Below are positions 55,206 to 64,000 of a DNA stretch of 64,000 bases, piece by piece. Source of the stretch: Adineta vaga. Its lineage: Eukaryota; Rotifera. Each line of letters starts with the position of its first letter. Positions within the stretch are counted from its first letter, which is position 1. Below the pieces are notes generated by a model. It searched no databases and was not told the origin of the DNA. It saw only the letters and a list, made by a program, of their open reading frames with translations. The stretch is taken from assembly GCA_021613535.1 (NCBI GenBank), contig CP075493.1, forward strand, positions 11,160,001 to 11,224,000, given 5' to 3'. A program made the translations under genes and the position numbers.

Positions 55206-56044
55206 GTAAACTACATGATGTTGCTCCTTTTAGCCAACGCATTATTCAATGTGTCAAAAAACCTACCGATTAGATTAAATGATGTTACTTTTCTTCGTAA
55301 GTATATGGCTTAAATATAATTTTTTTTCATACTCTCATCATGTGTCAACATTAGAGCTGGATTACTTTTATGCACGTATCTTTTGATATGTCGATAACAA
55401 TGTATGCACGTTTCTAAGTATATGCATTTGTCTGATAAAATAATTTCGATATCAACTGGGAGAAATAACAACGAAACCCATCAATTATGTAATACTTAGA
55501 AACGATTCATCGTCACTTTTCTCAATAAAATGAGAAAAAACTTATTGTAATGCAAGAGAACTTCCTTATACATATCAGCTTGTTAATAAATGCAAACTAT
55601 AACCATCTATATATCATCTACTATTTCATCATTATTCAACATCTCAGTGATAAATACTATTGAATATGTACATCCATTATTTCAAATAAAAACAATAAGT
55701 TTTGTTTCTTTTTCTCTTTATCATACCAAGGGAATCTCCCATAACCTATACAACAGATAAAATGAATCGTAATAAATTTTTTCATTTTTTTGTATATAAA
55801 CCATCTTAAAACGCTAGAAGAATACATTCAAAATTTTCATATCGTCTTTTTATGTCCGAAAAAGAGCAAGTCATTCTATTTCACCACGTATGTTTATGAA
55901 TTAAATTATCATTGATATCTAAACGCAAGTACTACTTTCATACGCATCTAAGCTTGCATTTTACCAAGTTAAACTAAAGACGTATAAGATCGACCAATTC
56001 ACAATCTCTTGATAACCTTTTTTTTCTTTAGATCAACATCAACG
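55206..56044. other. Intergenic upstream of the S9 peptidase
   Basis: About 840 bp with no gene. A pyrimidine tract and AG at 56020-56031, 14 bp before the ATG, look like a 3' splice site, so a 5'-UTR intron or a short first exon may lie upstream. Confidence 0.4.
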
Positions 56045-58165
56045 ATGTTTTTATTTCAAATCATTCTATATTTTACAATTATAAGTGATCTATTATTGTG
56101 TTTACCAATCGAAACTGAATCAATCGTAGCACCTGATGCATATTTCGAGGATGTAACTGTCTCAAATCAAACGAAACCAAAACTTACATTGGATGAATTT
56201 TTCAATTACACAACTTTTCCATTTATGTCATTTTCACCTACAGGTGAATATCTACTATACCAAACTCAACGTCCATCATTGGGTAATACGTACTATACTA
56301 CAAGTTTGTGGTTATACAATATTAAAACGATGGAAACAATACAGATTACAAACGAATTTTCTTCAACTGTGACACCACAATGGTCACCTAATGGCGCTTT
56401 TATAGCTTTTGTCTCCCATTACATATGGCTACCAAATTCTACAACTATTCTTCGAAAGAAAGATACAAGTGAACTGTTATTATCGTTTTTGAAACTATTC
56501 GATTATCGTATTCTTTTATACTCAGTTCAATCAAATCAACTTGTATCGATTCCAATTGGAGATGATATTCCTAATGTTTTGACATGGTCTCATAATGATT
56601 CGACCATTTATTTTTCTCAAAACAGATACGGAAGCAGTTTGTGGCAGACAAATGTTAATCCATCGGAACAAAAACAATACGTCAGGATAGCGACAATCAA
56701 TCGTCTTGATCTCGAAAAAGACAATGAAACATTTGTCTACGAAATAAATAGGATTGTAACTGTTTACGCTCATATTGATGAATTATTATTGGTTCCATTA
56801 GAAGACAAACTCGTGTTTACAAACAAACCAAGTGATGTTAGTACTTCTCAAACAAATGAGATTTATTCACTTGATTTAAACAATAGTTCAAACGTGATCC
56901 GATTAACAAATAATAGTAGAAAAGAAAACATATTGAAATTATCTAACGATGGCAGCCGTGTGCTGTTTACTGTAGGTGTTGTCATGGAAAATAACATTGA
57001 TTACTCATATCAAGGATTATATTCGTTAGATGTAACAAATGGAAATATAACAGCCATTTTAGAATATCCTAAATGTCAGCTGCACAATTATGCTCATAGA
57101 TCAGATGGCGGTGTCTATGTGCTTTCACAATGTCGAACAGAAATTTATGTAGCTACACAAAAATCGATAGGTGAAGAATGGGTTGATCTTAACCCTGACT
57201 GGGGAACTTATGAATCTATTGCATCATCTTCTAATCCAAACTGCCCATTGGCTTTTGTTCATTCTTCATCGAAAAAGCCTATGGAAATTTATTGTGCCAA
57301 TAATACTTTTGATCTTACATTGGCAAAACAGATCACAAATGAAAATAAGTTATTTGCCGAAAGAAATCTACCTCAAACCAAAGTCTACAATTGGACAAAT
57401 CAAGATGACAATACGGTAATCGAAGGAATATTACATTATCCACCAGATCAATTTCAAGCAGAAAACTTACCTCTATTTGTTCTTATTCATGGTGGTCCTA
57501 AATATGCAAGTATAAATAAACTAGAACCAACCTTCTTCGAATGGGCAACATTGGCGGCTTCCGAAGGTTGGTTAGTATTAGAGCCTAATTATCGTGGATC
57601 ATCAGGATATGGAGATGATTTTATGGAAGAGATCTATGGAAAACCTCTTAGTTTGGCTGGAAGAGATATTCTATCAGGAATCGATCAGCTCATTGCTGAT
57701 GGAATTGTTGATCCATCACGGCTGGCTGTTGGTGGTTGTAGTTTTGGTGGTTCATTGACAAACTGGTTAATTACACAAAGGGACGACTTCAAAGCTGCTC
57801 TTTCTTGCTCCGGTGCAGTTGACCATGTCTCTGCCTGGGGTCTTATGGATAGTCCTGTATTTTACACAGTTTATTTAAATGGAACACCATGGCAAATGCC
57901 TCATTTATATCAGAACGAATCACCTATTTATCAACTGCACAAAGTACGAGCCCCAACACACATCTGTACTGGTGATCGTGATAAACGAGTTCCTGCCAGT
58001 CAAAGTTATATGTTAGAACGTGGAATTCGTGCTCTGGAAGTGCCTGTGAAATTGTTAACTTTTTCAGATGAAGCACACGGGTTCTCTCAGCCGTTAAGTG
58101 GAAAAATAAAAGTTCGTGAAGAATTAAAATGGTTGAAGAAATATGTTCCCGATGATGCAAATTAA
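56045..58165 (+). CDS. Secreted S9 (prolyl oligopeptidase family) serine peptidase
   Basis: From ATG 56045 the protein has 706 aa: a signal peptide (MFLFQIILYFTIISDLLLC), a beta-propeller region (about residues 50-430, with WSPNGAFIAF and WSHNDSTIYF blades) and a C-terminal alpha/beta-hydrolase. Catalytic elements are intact: oxyanion HGGP, nucleophile Ser in GGCSFGGS (residue 566), Asp in TGDRDKRVP (residue 646) and His in DEAHGF (residue 678). This pattern fits S9C acylaminoacyl-peptidase/dipeptidyl-peptidase-like enzymes that cleave short peptides. The signal peptide and many NxS/T sites suggest a secreted or lysosomal protein. A poly(A) signal AATAAA follows near 58193. Confidence 0.9.
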   Translation: MFLFQIILYFTIISDLLLCLPIETESIVAPDAYFEDVTVSNQTKPKLTLDEFFNYTTFPFMSFSPTGEYLLYQTQRPSLGNTYYTTSLWLYNIKTMETIQITNEFSSTVTPQWSPNGAFIAFVSHYIWLPNSTTILRKKDTSELLLSFLKLFDYRILLYSVQSNQLVSIPIGDDIPNVLTWSHNDSTIYFSQNRYGSSLWQTNVNPSEQKQYVRIATINRLDLEKDNETFVYEINRIVTVYAHIDELLLVPLEDKLVFTNKPSDVSTSQTNEIYSLDLNNSSNVIRLTNNSRKENILKLSNDGSRVLFTVGVVMENNIDYSYQGLYSLDVTNGNITAILEYPKCQLHNYAHRSDGGVYVLSQCRTEIYVATQKSIGEEWVDLNPDWGTYESIASSSNPNCPLAFVHSSSKKPMEIYCANNTFDLTLAKQITNENKLFAERNLPQTKVYNWTNQDDNTVIEGILHYPPDQFQAENLPLFVLIHGGPKYASINKLEPTFFEWATLAASEGWLVLEPNYRGSSGYGDDFMEEIYGKPLSLAGRDILSGIDQLIADGIVDPSRLAVGGCSFGGSLTNWLITQRDDFKAALSCSGAVDHVSAWGLMDSPVFYTVYLNGTPWQMPHLYQNESPIYQLHKVRAPTHICTGDRDKRVPASQSYMLERGIRALEVPVKLLTFSDEAHGFSQPLSGKIKVREELKWLKKYVPDDAN

Positions 58166-58742
58166 AATATAACAAACAAAAATCTCTTTTTCAATAAATA
58201 AAGAAATAAAAGAGCATGATGCTGAAATGTAATGAACAACTACATGAAAAATAAGAGTGATCGGTATCATTTAATCTGATATTGATAAAAAATTAAGTGA
58301 GATAAGGAAGTACGCTAGATAGATGAAATAACAACATCGAAAAAGTATATACGAGCGAATAAAAAAGATTTGAATGAAAAAAAATTATATGTTGGATAGT
58401 TTTTTCTTGTCAAGATTAGTAACGAATACTTTATTTCATTAAAAACTAGTCGCGTAGCATAAAATGCGTGTTTGATGATGCTGGAAGTATACCTATCTTT
58501 TATGTACGTACACACCCATAAATCTCAGATTAGTTGTATATACAACCTAAATCAAACAATTTTCTTTCTATTTCTATTTGTTCTGCCATAAATAATTGTT
58601 TGAAAAGGATCGATCGAAATAGAAAAATAAAAATTGATTCTTTTGTTACAATAGCTATTTACATTCCCGTTTAAAGAATAAATATTCAAACGAGATTCAT
58701 ATAAAAATCAATCGACGTCATTCAAAGAAAAACGTATTTTTT
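58166..58742. other. Intergenic
   Basis: About 580 bp, AT-rich, with no gene or repeat recognised. Confidence 0.4.
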
Positions 58743-59790
58743 ATGAAATTATTCCTGCCAATGTATCTTTGGCCTTTTCTCATTATTCTAGCTTTTGTTT
58801 CTTCAAAATACGTTGAATCTGTTCGAGTTGGTTCTATGCAAGATGTGATCTTCTCGTCTTCATATGCTATTGTTGTACCAATGAATGAAACATGTATCGA
58901 ATGTATTTGTAGTATGATTCTATCAGACAATACTATTGGTGTTAGTTGTTTACAAAATAGAACTTGTTTGTTCTTCTATAATTACTCTTTATCCTACTCT
59001 CTCGAGAAAAGTCCAAATTCAAGTTTTCATTTTCTTGCTCTACCAACAGAACAACAATATTCCACCGTGGCAACAATTTCAACAACAGAAATGAGTGAGC
59101 TCATATAGTTAAAAGATAAATCAGAAGAATGAATTCTTTTTATTTTAGTGATGACAACAGCTGATAGCAGTGGTAAGTTATGTTCAAAAATGCAATTGTT
59201 CTTAATACAAAAGAACAAAAAAACGATATCTAGAATTGATTTTTTCAGTTACAACATCATCCATTAGTGTTAATGAACACATTTATGGTGTATATAATAC
59301 AACTGCAGGTAGTGATAGTCTTCTAGCAACAACTGGGGTTGACATTGGGCAATATCCTGCAAAAGAAAAACCATTGAACGCCATTGATGGAATTATCTCG
59401 ACAAAGTATTTAAGCTTTGGTGTATGCAAAGAATCAACTAGTCCTAATGCTGAATGTGGTTTAAACACCGGTTTCTATCAGGAATTACAAAATGGAGCAT
59501 TATTAGTTACTGGTTTTCAAATCTGCACAGCTGAGGACTTTCCAGAACGAGATCCACTTATCGTGACATTGGAAGGAAGTAATCTGTCTGATACACTTCT
59601 TATGAATGGCTCTAGCTGGAACGTTATCTATACCGGTGATAGTGGTCTTCAACCAGATCCTGGCCGAAATACATATGGCGTAATAAAATCTATTAATAAC
59701 TCAATTTCATATAAGAACTATCGATTTCTTGTTACAAACAAACGTTCAATATCAAACAGTGTTCAATATTCTGAAGTAAAACTACTCTGA
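58743..59790 (+). CDS. Secreted protein with galactose-binding-like (discoidin-type) domain
   Basis: Exons 58743-59094, 59149-59172 (24-nt micro-exon) and 59249-59790 join in frame to 305 aa. It starts with a signal peptide (YLWPFLIILAFVSS). The first half is Cys-containing (ETCIECICSMIL, SCLQNRTCLFF), followed by a Thr/Ser-rich linker. The C-terminal half has LNAIDGIISTKYLSFG, LLVTGFQICTAEDFPERDP, LEGSN and YRFLVTNKR. This is the beta-sandwich pattern of F5/8-type or galactose-binding-like domains (AxDGxxxTKY, then GF.I.TA.D.P.RDP). It is probably an extracellular carbohydrate-binding protein; the ligand is unknown. Confidence 0.78.
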
Positions 59791-59884
59791 TATCATCCAG
59801 AAATGTCTCTTTTCTATCCTACAATTCTATGCATAAATACATATAGACCACGCGATTCCCTTTACATTTAAAACAAATTGTTAA

Positions 59885-60751
59885 TTAGAAAAACATTTTT
59901 AACATTAAAGACCAGAGTATGTAAAAAATAAAATAATTGTAATTGTATGAAATAGTAAAGAGTTTATTACTGAAATTATTTGTGGGTATAAATTGTGAAT
60001 AATTCAATGGTAACATATATTGATTTTGAATTATATTATATGCTTGTTCGATTGTTTCTCGCTGATTACAATTCTGTCGATTGCAATATACTGAAGTTCT
60101 TGTTTCATAGAAGTTGCTTGGTGAATTAAAATAATAGAAAATACCAATAGCTGTAAGATAATTAGGAATACATGGAAAACTATTATTGAAATTAATGATG
60201 CTTGATTTTGATGTCAAAGTTGTCATTGTCATATCTGCCTGACAATTATAACCTGCAGTTTGACACATAACATTATGTGCACACGTAAAATTATTCTCAT
60301 CTAAAGTTGGATCAATTAATAGAGAACTTATTTCTGTTCGTATTTGTGTTTCATTTAATTGTGACCCTTTTGATGAACTAACTGATTCGATGACAAATTC
60401 TTGATCACAATTATCATTTATTGTACAAGTGTAATTGATCATACTATTCGTTGAATGAAGATTTAAGTTAAGAAAAGTTTTCAATGTTGCTGACATATTT
60501 GATTGACGTGGTTTTGTATCAAGAACACCAAAAATGATACTATGCGAAAGTTTGATTATTAGTTCAACAGTACATTCAGTTGTTTGGGGATCAATTTCAA
60601 TTGTATCACATGGAGCATGAAATGGATTTTTACTACCCGGTTTAATAGGACCGAACTCACAGTCTCGTGCACAACGAAGTGAATTAATTTCACGTATATG
60701 TTGAGTACACATAATTAGTAAAGTAAGTAGAGCAACATAGTGTAAAGACAT
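59885..60751 (-). CDS. Secreted, probably GPI-anchored cysteine-containing protein
   Basis: A single exon of 288 aa, convergent with the galactose-binding-like gene (95 bp between stops). It has a signal peptide (MSLHYVALLTLLIMCTQ), about twelve cysteines in the ectodomain (LRCARDCEFG, CTINDNCDQ, CAHNVMCQTAGYNC, YCNRQNC), many NxS/T sites and a hydrophobic C-terminus (YFIFYILWSLMLKMFF) without a charged tail, as in GPI-anchored proteins. I do not recognise the family. Confidence 0.75.
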   Translation of the reverse strand: MSLHYVALLTLLIMCTQHIREINSLRCARDCEFGPIKPGSKNPFHAPCDTIEIDPQTTECTVELIIKLSHSIIFGVLDTKPRQSNMSATLKTFLNLNLHSTNSMINYTCTINDNCDQEFVIESVSSSKGSQLNETQIRTEISSLLIDPTLDENNFTCAHNVMCQTAGYNCQADMTMTTLTSKSSIINFNNSFPCIPNYLTAIGIFYYFNSPSNFYETRTSVYCNRQNCNQRETIEQAYNIIQNQYMLPLNYSQFIPTNNFSNKLFTISYNYNYFIFYILWSLMLKMFF

Positions 60752-61102
60752 TTCGTTTTCTTACTAATGTTTAGAAGATTTCTCAGAATTTTCATTTATT
60801 TCTATTTCATGAAGAGAGATAACAAAGTTTGCTTGTCTTCATCATGACAATGTAGGTTTATATTTTTCGATTCAAGAATAATTTCTAATGACATTTTATA
60901 TACTGAGAGTGAAAGTATATGTTTAGACAGGTATGAATCATACGTCTGCTGTAAAATAAATTATAGAATAAACCTACATTACGAAGTTAAATATAATTAT
61001 TCTATATGTTCTTTTCTTTCCTTATCAGTATTCTCTTCTTTTCTAGGCTATTTATTGCGTCATAGCTTATTATAATAAAAATATGATCTCATGTCAAAGA
61101 TG

Positions 61103-61245
61103 AGCATGGGTGTGGGTGAGTGTTATTTTCTATGTAGTAAAGAAAGACAGACATTTGTTTTGCAGTAATTCTTACCAATTAGAAGACAAAGAAGAAAGAA
61201 ACTTGTACCTTATATCTGAATCCAAAAACATAAACCACACCCTCG
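61103..61245. repeat. TGTGGG-like inverted repeat, wide loop
   Basis: The G-rich arm ATGGGTGTGGGTGAG (61106-61120) and the C-rich arm ACCACACCCTC (61234-61244) face each other around about 110 bp. Confidence 0.5.
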
Positions 61246-61500
61246 TCTTCGTCAATAACGTTTGCAGAGCCAGTAGCATGTCTTATATCAATAAAAAAAG
61301 CATGTGATTTCTGTTTTGAAGTTTTATTACAAGTTCGGAAAAAGAAACAATGCTTACGAGATCAATAAGTGAAACATATAGTGACATAATAAAAAGCAGC
61401 CTCAAAACTAATGATAAATGAACATTCTCACGCATGCAATATACGCATACGCGTTAATACTTGAATTCACAAAACAGAGACATCAACATATTGCGTCCTA

Positions 61501-61572
61501 TTGAAGGGTGTGAGTGTGGATGAGTAAATAAAATTCACTCACACTACCCTCTCTCTCCTTCTCACCCTCAAG
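61501..61572. repeat. TGTGGG-like inverted repeat (hairpin)
   Basis: The left arm GAAGGGTGTGAGTGTGGATG (61503-61522) faces the right arm CACTCACACTACCCTC with a following CTCACCCTCAAG end. The outer ends match the CTTGAGGG motif of other copies. Confidence 0.65.
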
Positions 61573-61784
61573 ATGATCGACGGCTATGCATAGTGGTAAT
61601 AGAGATCGAACATATATTTAATCATCGACAACAGAACGTAAGAGAAACGAAACGATTTTTTTGCGGTCAAGAATAAAATATATTTGTTCTGTACTAATTC
61701 TTATCACTGAAGAGAACAAGAGAGAAAAAAACATATGTCAAAATTTTGTTTCGAAAGACAAACGAAACTATTTTATCGTGAATA

Positions 61785-62717
61785 ATGCATATACTCGTTC
61801 TCTCATCTGACTATGCACTCTATACTGATGAATTATTGAATGTCAATCCTAGTTTACAATTAACAGCAGATGATAAAGCATTAAATGTTGTTGATGCAGC
61901 TAGAGAATGTCCTATATGGTTTGGAGATCCTCACTTAGTAGTAGAACTACTTCGTCTTGGTATTAAACCTAGATGGATTCAATCTACCTGGGCAGGTGTT
62001 TCTCCTCTAATGGCAGAGGATTTACCAAATGATTATATATTGACTAGAGCGGTTGGCGTTTTCGGTCAGCTAATGGCTGAATATTTGTTGACTTATATTC
62101 TCGCACACGAACGTCAATTGATGGAACGAATCGATCATCAAAAACAAAGAAAATGGTGTAATCTTCAACCAGGTACTCTTAAAGGACGACAGATTCTTAT
62201 CGTTGGAGCTGGAGAAATTGGTTGTTGCGTGGCGCAAATGTTGTTGCCTTTTGGCATTGATTTGATAGGAATCGTCAATACAACTCGTTCTATTAATCCA
62301 TTTCGTCTGTGTGGAACATTGGATGATCTCCCTGGTTTTTTAGAAAATGCAGACTATGTAATTAATCTCTTGCCTGACACATCACAAACACAAAATATTT
62401 GGAATGCAACATTATTTGATCGAATGAAGCCAACAGCTATATTTATCAATGCAGGACGGGGAAATGCAGTTGTCGATGCTGATCTCATTGCGACTTTAGA
62501 ACAAAAACGATTGGCAGGTGCAATAATTGATGTTTGTCGAGAAGAACCATTACTAGTGGACCATCCATTTTGGCATACAAAAGGACTCATCCTTACCAAT
62601 CATAGTGCAGCACCGTCTCTCGCACGCCCTATTGCCGAACTTTTTTGTAACAATCTAAACAGATTCTGTAATCATCTTAGTATGCTTGGTAAAGTTGACT
62701 TCAATCGTTGTTATTAG
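61785..62717 (+). CDS. D-isomer 2-hydroxyacid dehydrogenase (GhrA-like)
   Basis: A single exon of 310 aa. The N-terminal flavodoxin-like part includes WIQSTWAGV, then the NAD(P)-binding fold with GAGEIG near residue 147. Catalytic Arg lies in NAGRGN (about residue 228), Glu in CREEPL (about 255) and His in TNHSAAPS (about 274). These are the residues of D-2-hydroxyacid dehydrogenases acting on glyoxylate, hydroxypyruvate or similar. The short form, lack of introns and GhrA-type WAGV motif recall bacterial enzymes, so horizontal transfer is possible but not shown. Confidence 0.88.
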   Translation: MHILVLSSDYALYTDELLNVNPSLQLTADDKALNVVDAARECPIWFGDPHLVVELLRLGIKPRWIQSTWAGVSPLMAEDLPNDYILTRAVGVFGQLMAEYLLTYILAHERQLMERIDHQKQRKWCNLQPGTLKGRQILIVGAGEIGCCVAQMLLPFGIDLIGIVNTTRSINPFRLCGTLDDLPGFLENADYVINLLPDTSQTQNIWNATLFDRMKPTAIFINAGRGNAVVDADLIATLEQKRLAGAIIDVCREEPLLVDHPFWHTKGLILTNHSAAPSLARPIAELFCNNLNRFCNHLSMLGKVDFNRCY

Positions 62718-62976
62718 AAAATATAAATTCTCGGCATGAGCGATACTTAATTTGCAAGAATATCTTAATACATTGATCATCAACTTGAGGGTGGGTGAAT
62801 GTGGGTGAAATTGAGAGGGAGAGAAAACAGAAAAAACATATCCACACCCTCATCAAAACCGATTTGATATAAGTGAGCATATGTTCTACTTTGATAAATT
62901 TAAAAAGAAAGGTTAGCTTCAGTGTAAAGTTTATTACAATACAACGATGATTACAAAATAACACTAAATTTAGTTT
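62718..62976. repeat. TGTGGG-like inverted repeat in the short intergenic gap
   Basis: Between the convergent dehydrogenase and GPCR genes. The left arm CTTGAGGGTGGGTGAATGTG (62784-62803) continues GGTG, and the right arm TCCACACCCTCATC is at 62841-62854. This hairpin fills much of the gap. Confidence 0.65.
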
Positions 62977-63924
62977 TTATTCGACGACTACCGTACGATT
63001 ATTTTCACGAACTGTTAACATTAATGATTGAGGAAAAATTTGTCTTTGTCGACGACGAAGATGAAAGATTTGAAGTAGTCGACTTCTTAAGTCAGATAAT
63101 GACAAAGCGCAAACAAATGGAAATAATGGAAAGATAAAATATGTAATAAATGTTGTATAACGAACGACATCATCAAAGATGTCAGATGTGACATTGAACA
63201 GTACACAAATGCTTACAATTAAGAAAGGAAAATACAAAATAATATATAAAAATGAAATCGATAACATTTGAATCGTCATCTTGCGATATTTTCGCCATTG
63301 AAAACGTTGATTCATCTTCTTCTTCTGCCATATAACACGAATAATTAAAGTAATACTAAACAGAACGATGATAGGAAAGGGCAAAAATTGATGAACTATC
63401 AATTCATACATTGCCAATGCATAGTTGGCAAAGATACAAACTGATATACAAATATAACCTGATTGAGGATAACTATTTTCACAAGGTGGAATAAAATAAA
63501 CAACTACATAGAAACTAAAACAATAACAAAGAACAAAGATTATGGGTAAATAATGAATAAGAAAACGTTTTTTCTTTGTTGACATCCATCGATCATGAAA
63601 AACAAGAATATGTCTTTCGATAGTTGCCCACGCTAATAGAATTGTATAAGTGACATACAATGACCAATCATTGAAACCCCAAATTGAACAGAATACAGGT
63701 GATCGATACCATGTACCTTCATATTGATAATAGATCATCATCCAAATATAATTTGTTAATTGAGAAAAGAGACCAAGTGAAAGAAGAACAATAATAACAT
63801 GATTATGAAGACTATGTCGTAATGTACGATTAAATAATAAAGAATACAAGACAAAAAAAGCACAGAGAATCGATGGAATAACAAAGGCGAGAAAACACCA
63901 AAATCGAGCTACTTTAGAGATCAT
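62977..63924 (-). CDS. Seven-transmembrane receptor (ERH subfamily)
   Basis: A single exon of 315 aa with seven predicted spans. TM3 ends in WATIERHILVFHDRW (ERH in place of DRY), as in the receptor at 48313. Possible loop cysteines are VFCSIWG and PPCENSY. The basic loop before TM6 (KKKMNQRFQWRKYRK) and the TM7 region FIFPLFPFVCALSLSDLR match the family layout. No break seen; the ligand is unknown. Confidence 0.85.
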   Translation of the reverse strand: MISKVARFWCFLAFVIPSILCAFFVLYSLLFNRTLRHSLHNHVIIVLLSLGLFSQLTNYIWMMIYYQYEGTWYRSPVFCSIWGFNDWSLYVTYTILLAWATIERHILVFHDRWMSTKKKRFLIHYLPIIFVLCYCFSFYVVVYFIPPCENSYPQSGYICISVCIFANYALAMYELIVHQFLPFPIIVLFSITLIIRVIWQKKKMNQRFQWRKYRKMTIQMLSISFLYIILYFPFLIVSICVLFNVTSDIFDDVVRYTTFITYFIFPLFPFVCALSLSDLRSRLLQIFHLRRRQRQIFPQSLMLTVRENNRTVVVE

Positions 63925-64000
63925 CCTTTTGCGTATATAGTAAGAAGAAAAAATGTTCCAGTGAATAGAAAAAGCAAAAGTCAGAAGATAAATTGAAGAT
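63925..64000. other. Right edge of window
   Basis: 76 bp upstream of the GPCR start on the minus strand; nothing recognised. Confidence 0.4.

Larger units (their letters stand above)
60752..61784. other. Intergenic with TGTGGG-like repeats
   Basis: About 1.0 kb with no gene. It contains two copies of the hairpin repeat (61103-61245 and 61501-61572). The open frame at 61110-61307 lies inside the first and is not supported. Confidence 0.5.

Overview
The window looks like nuclear DNA from a bdelloid rotifer (Adineta/Rotaria type). The evidence is a very AT-rich, gene-dense layout with many introns of about 50-70 bp and GT..AG ends, which I placed by reading frame. The gene families also fit: ADP-ribosyltransferase (ART) plus TPR proteins, NHL-repeat proteins, F-box genes, many rhodopsin-like receptors, and several intact-looking single-exon genes of bacterial flavour. 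Short TGTGGG-rich arms recall the telomere repeat reported for bdelloids. Organism assignment is inference; no rRNA, tRNA or CRISPR array was seen.

Layout. 1-0.9 kb: 5' part of a SWIM+RING (ZSWIM2-like) E3 gene running off the left edge. 1.4-16.2 kb: one giant RNF213-like AAA+/RZ-finger ubiquitin ligase on the minus strand, about 4,680 aa over 8 exons, with no RING. 17.8-18.3 kb: an unlisted 3-exon gene for a 107-aa type I membrane protein with a PPxY tail, divergent from an MPPED-like phosphoesterase. 19.7-22.3 kb: two tandem kelch proteins, one secreted and one membrane-anchored. 23.1-24.9 kb: tandem DUF202 membrane proteins. 25.2-26.6 kb: a gene whose splice phases join an F-box half to a ubiquitin-conjugating (E2) half. 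26.8 kb: GNAT acetyltransferase. 27.7-35.5 kb: a graveyard of broken genes (NHL, ART, GPCR, ionotropic glutamate receptor, cytochrome P450). 35.8-40.4 kb: two nearly identical C2-domain genes, promoters included, flanking an orphan gene and an NHL remnant. 40.9-47.8 kb: two ART+TPR proteins, the larger with about 25 TPR units. 48.3 kb: GPCR. 49.8-53.9 kb: beta-1,4-galactosyltransferase, a PLA2 group XII-like gene and a transporter/pyruvyltransferase fusion, all on the minus strand. 54-55.2 kb: F-box/LRR and NHL remnants. 56.0-58.2 kb: secreted S9 peptidase. 58.7-60.8 kb: two convergent secreted proteins. 61.8 kb: D-2-hydroxyacid dehydrogenase. 63 kb: GPCR.

The most interesting locus is 49.8-53.9 kb. 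One polypeptide joins a triose-phosphate-translocator-type carrier (the family that includes phosphoenolpyruvate translocators) to an ExoV/Pvg1-type polysaccharide pyruvyltransferase, with an extra membrane span between them that would put the enzyme in the lumen. Pyruvyltransferases use phosphoenolpyruvate, so carrier and consumer of the donor would be one protein. A galactosyltransferase lies 1 kb away, and galactose is a known acceptor for such enzymes. I infer a self-contained glycan-pyruvylation module. A second notable architecture is the F-box-E2 fusion, which would put substrate-adaptor and E2 functions in one chain.
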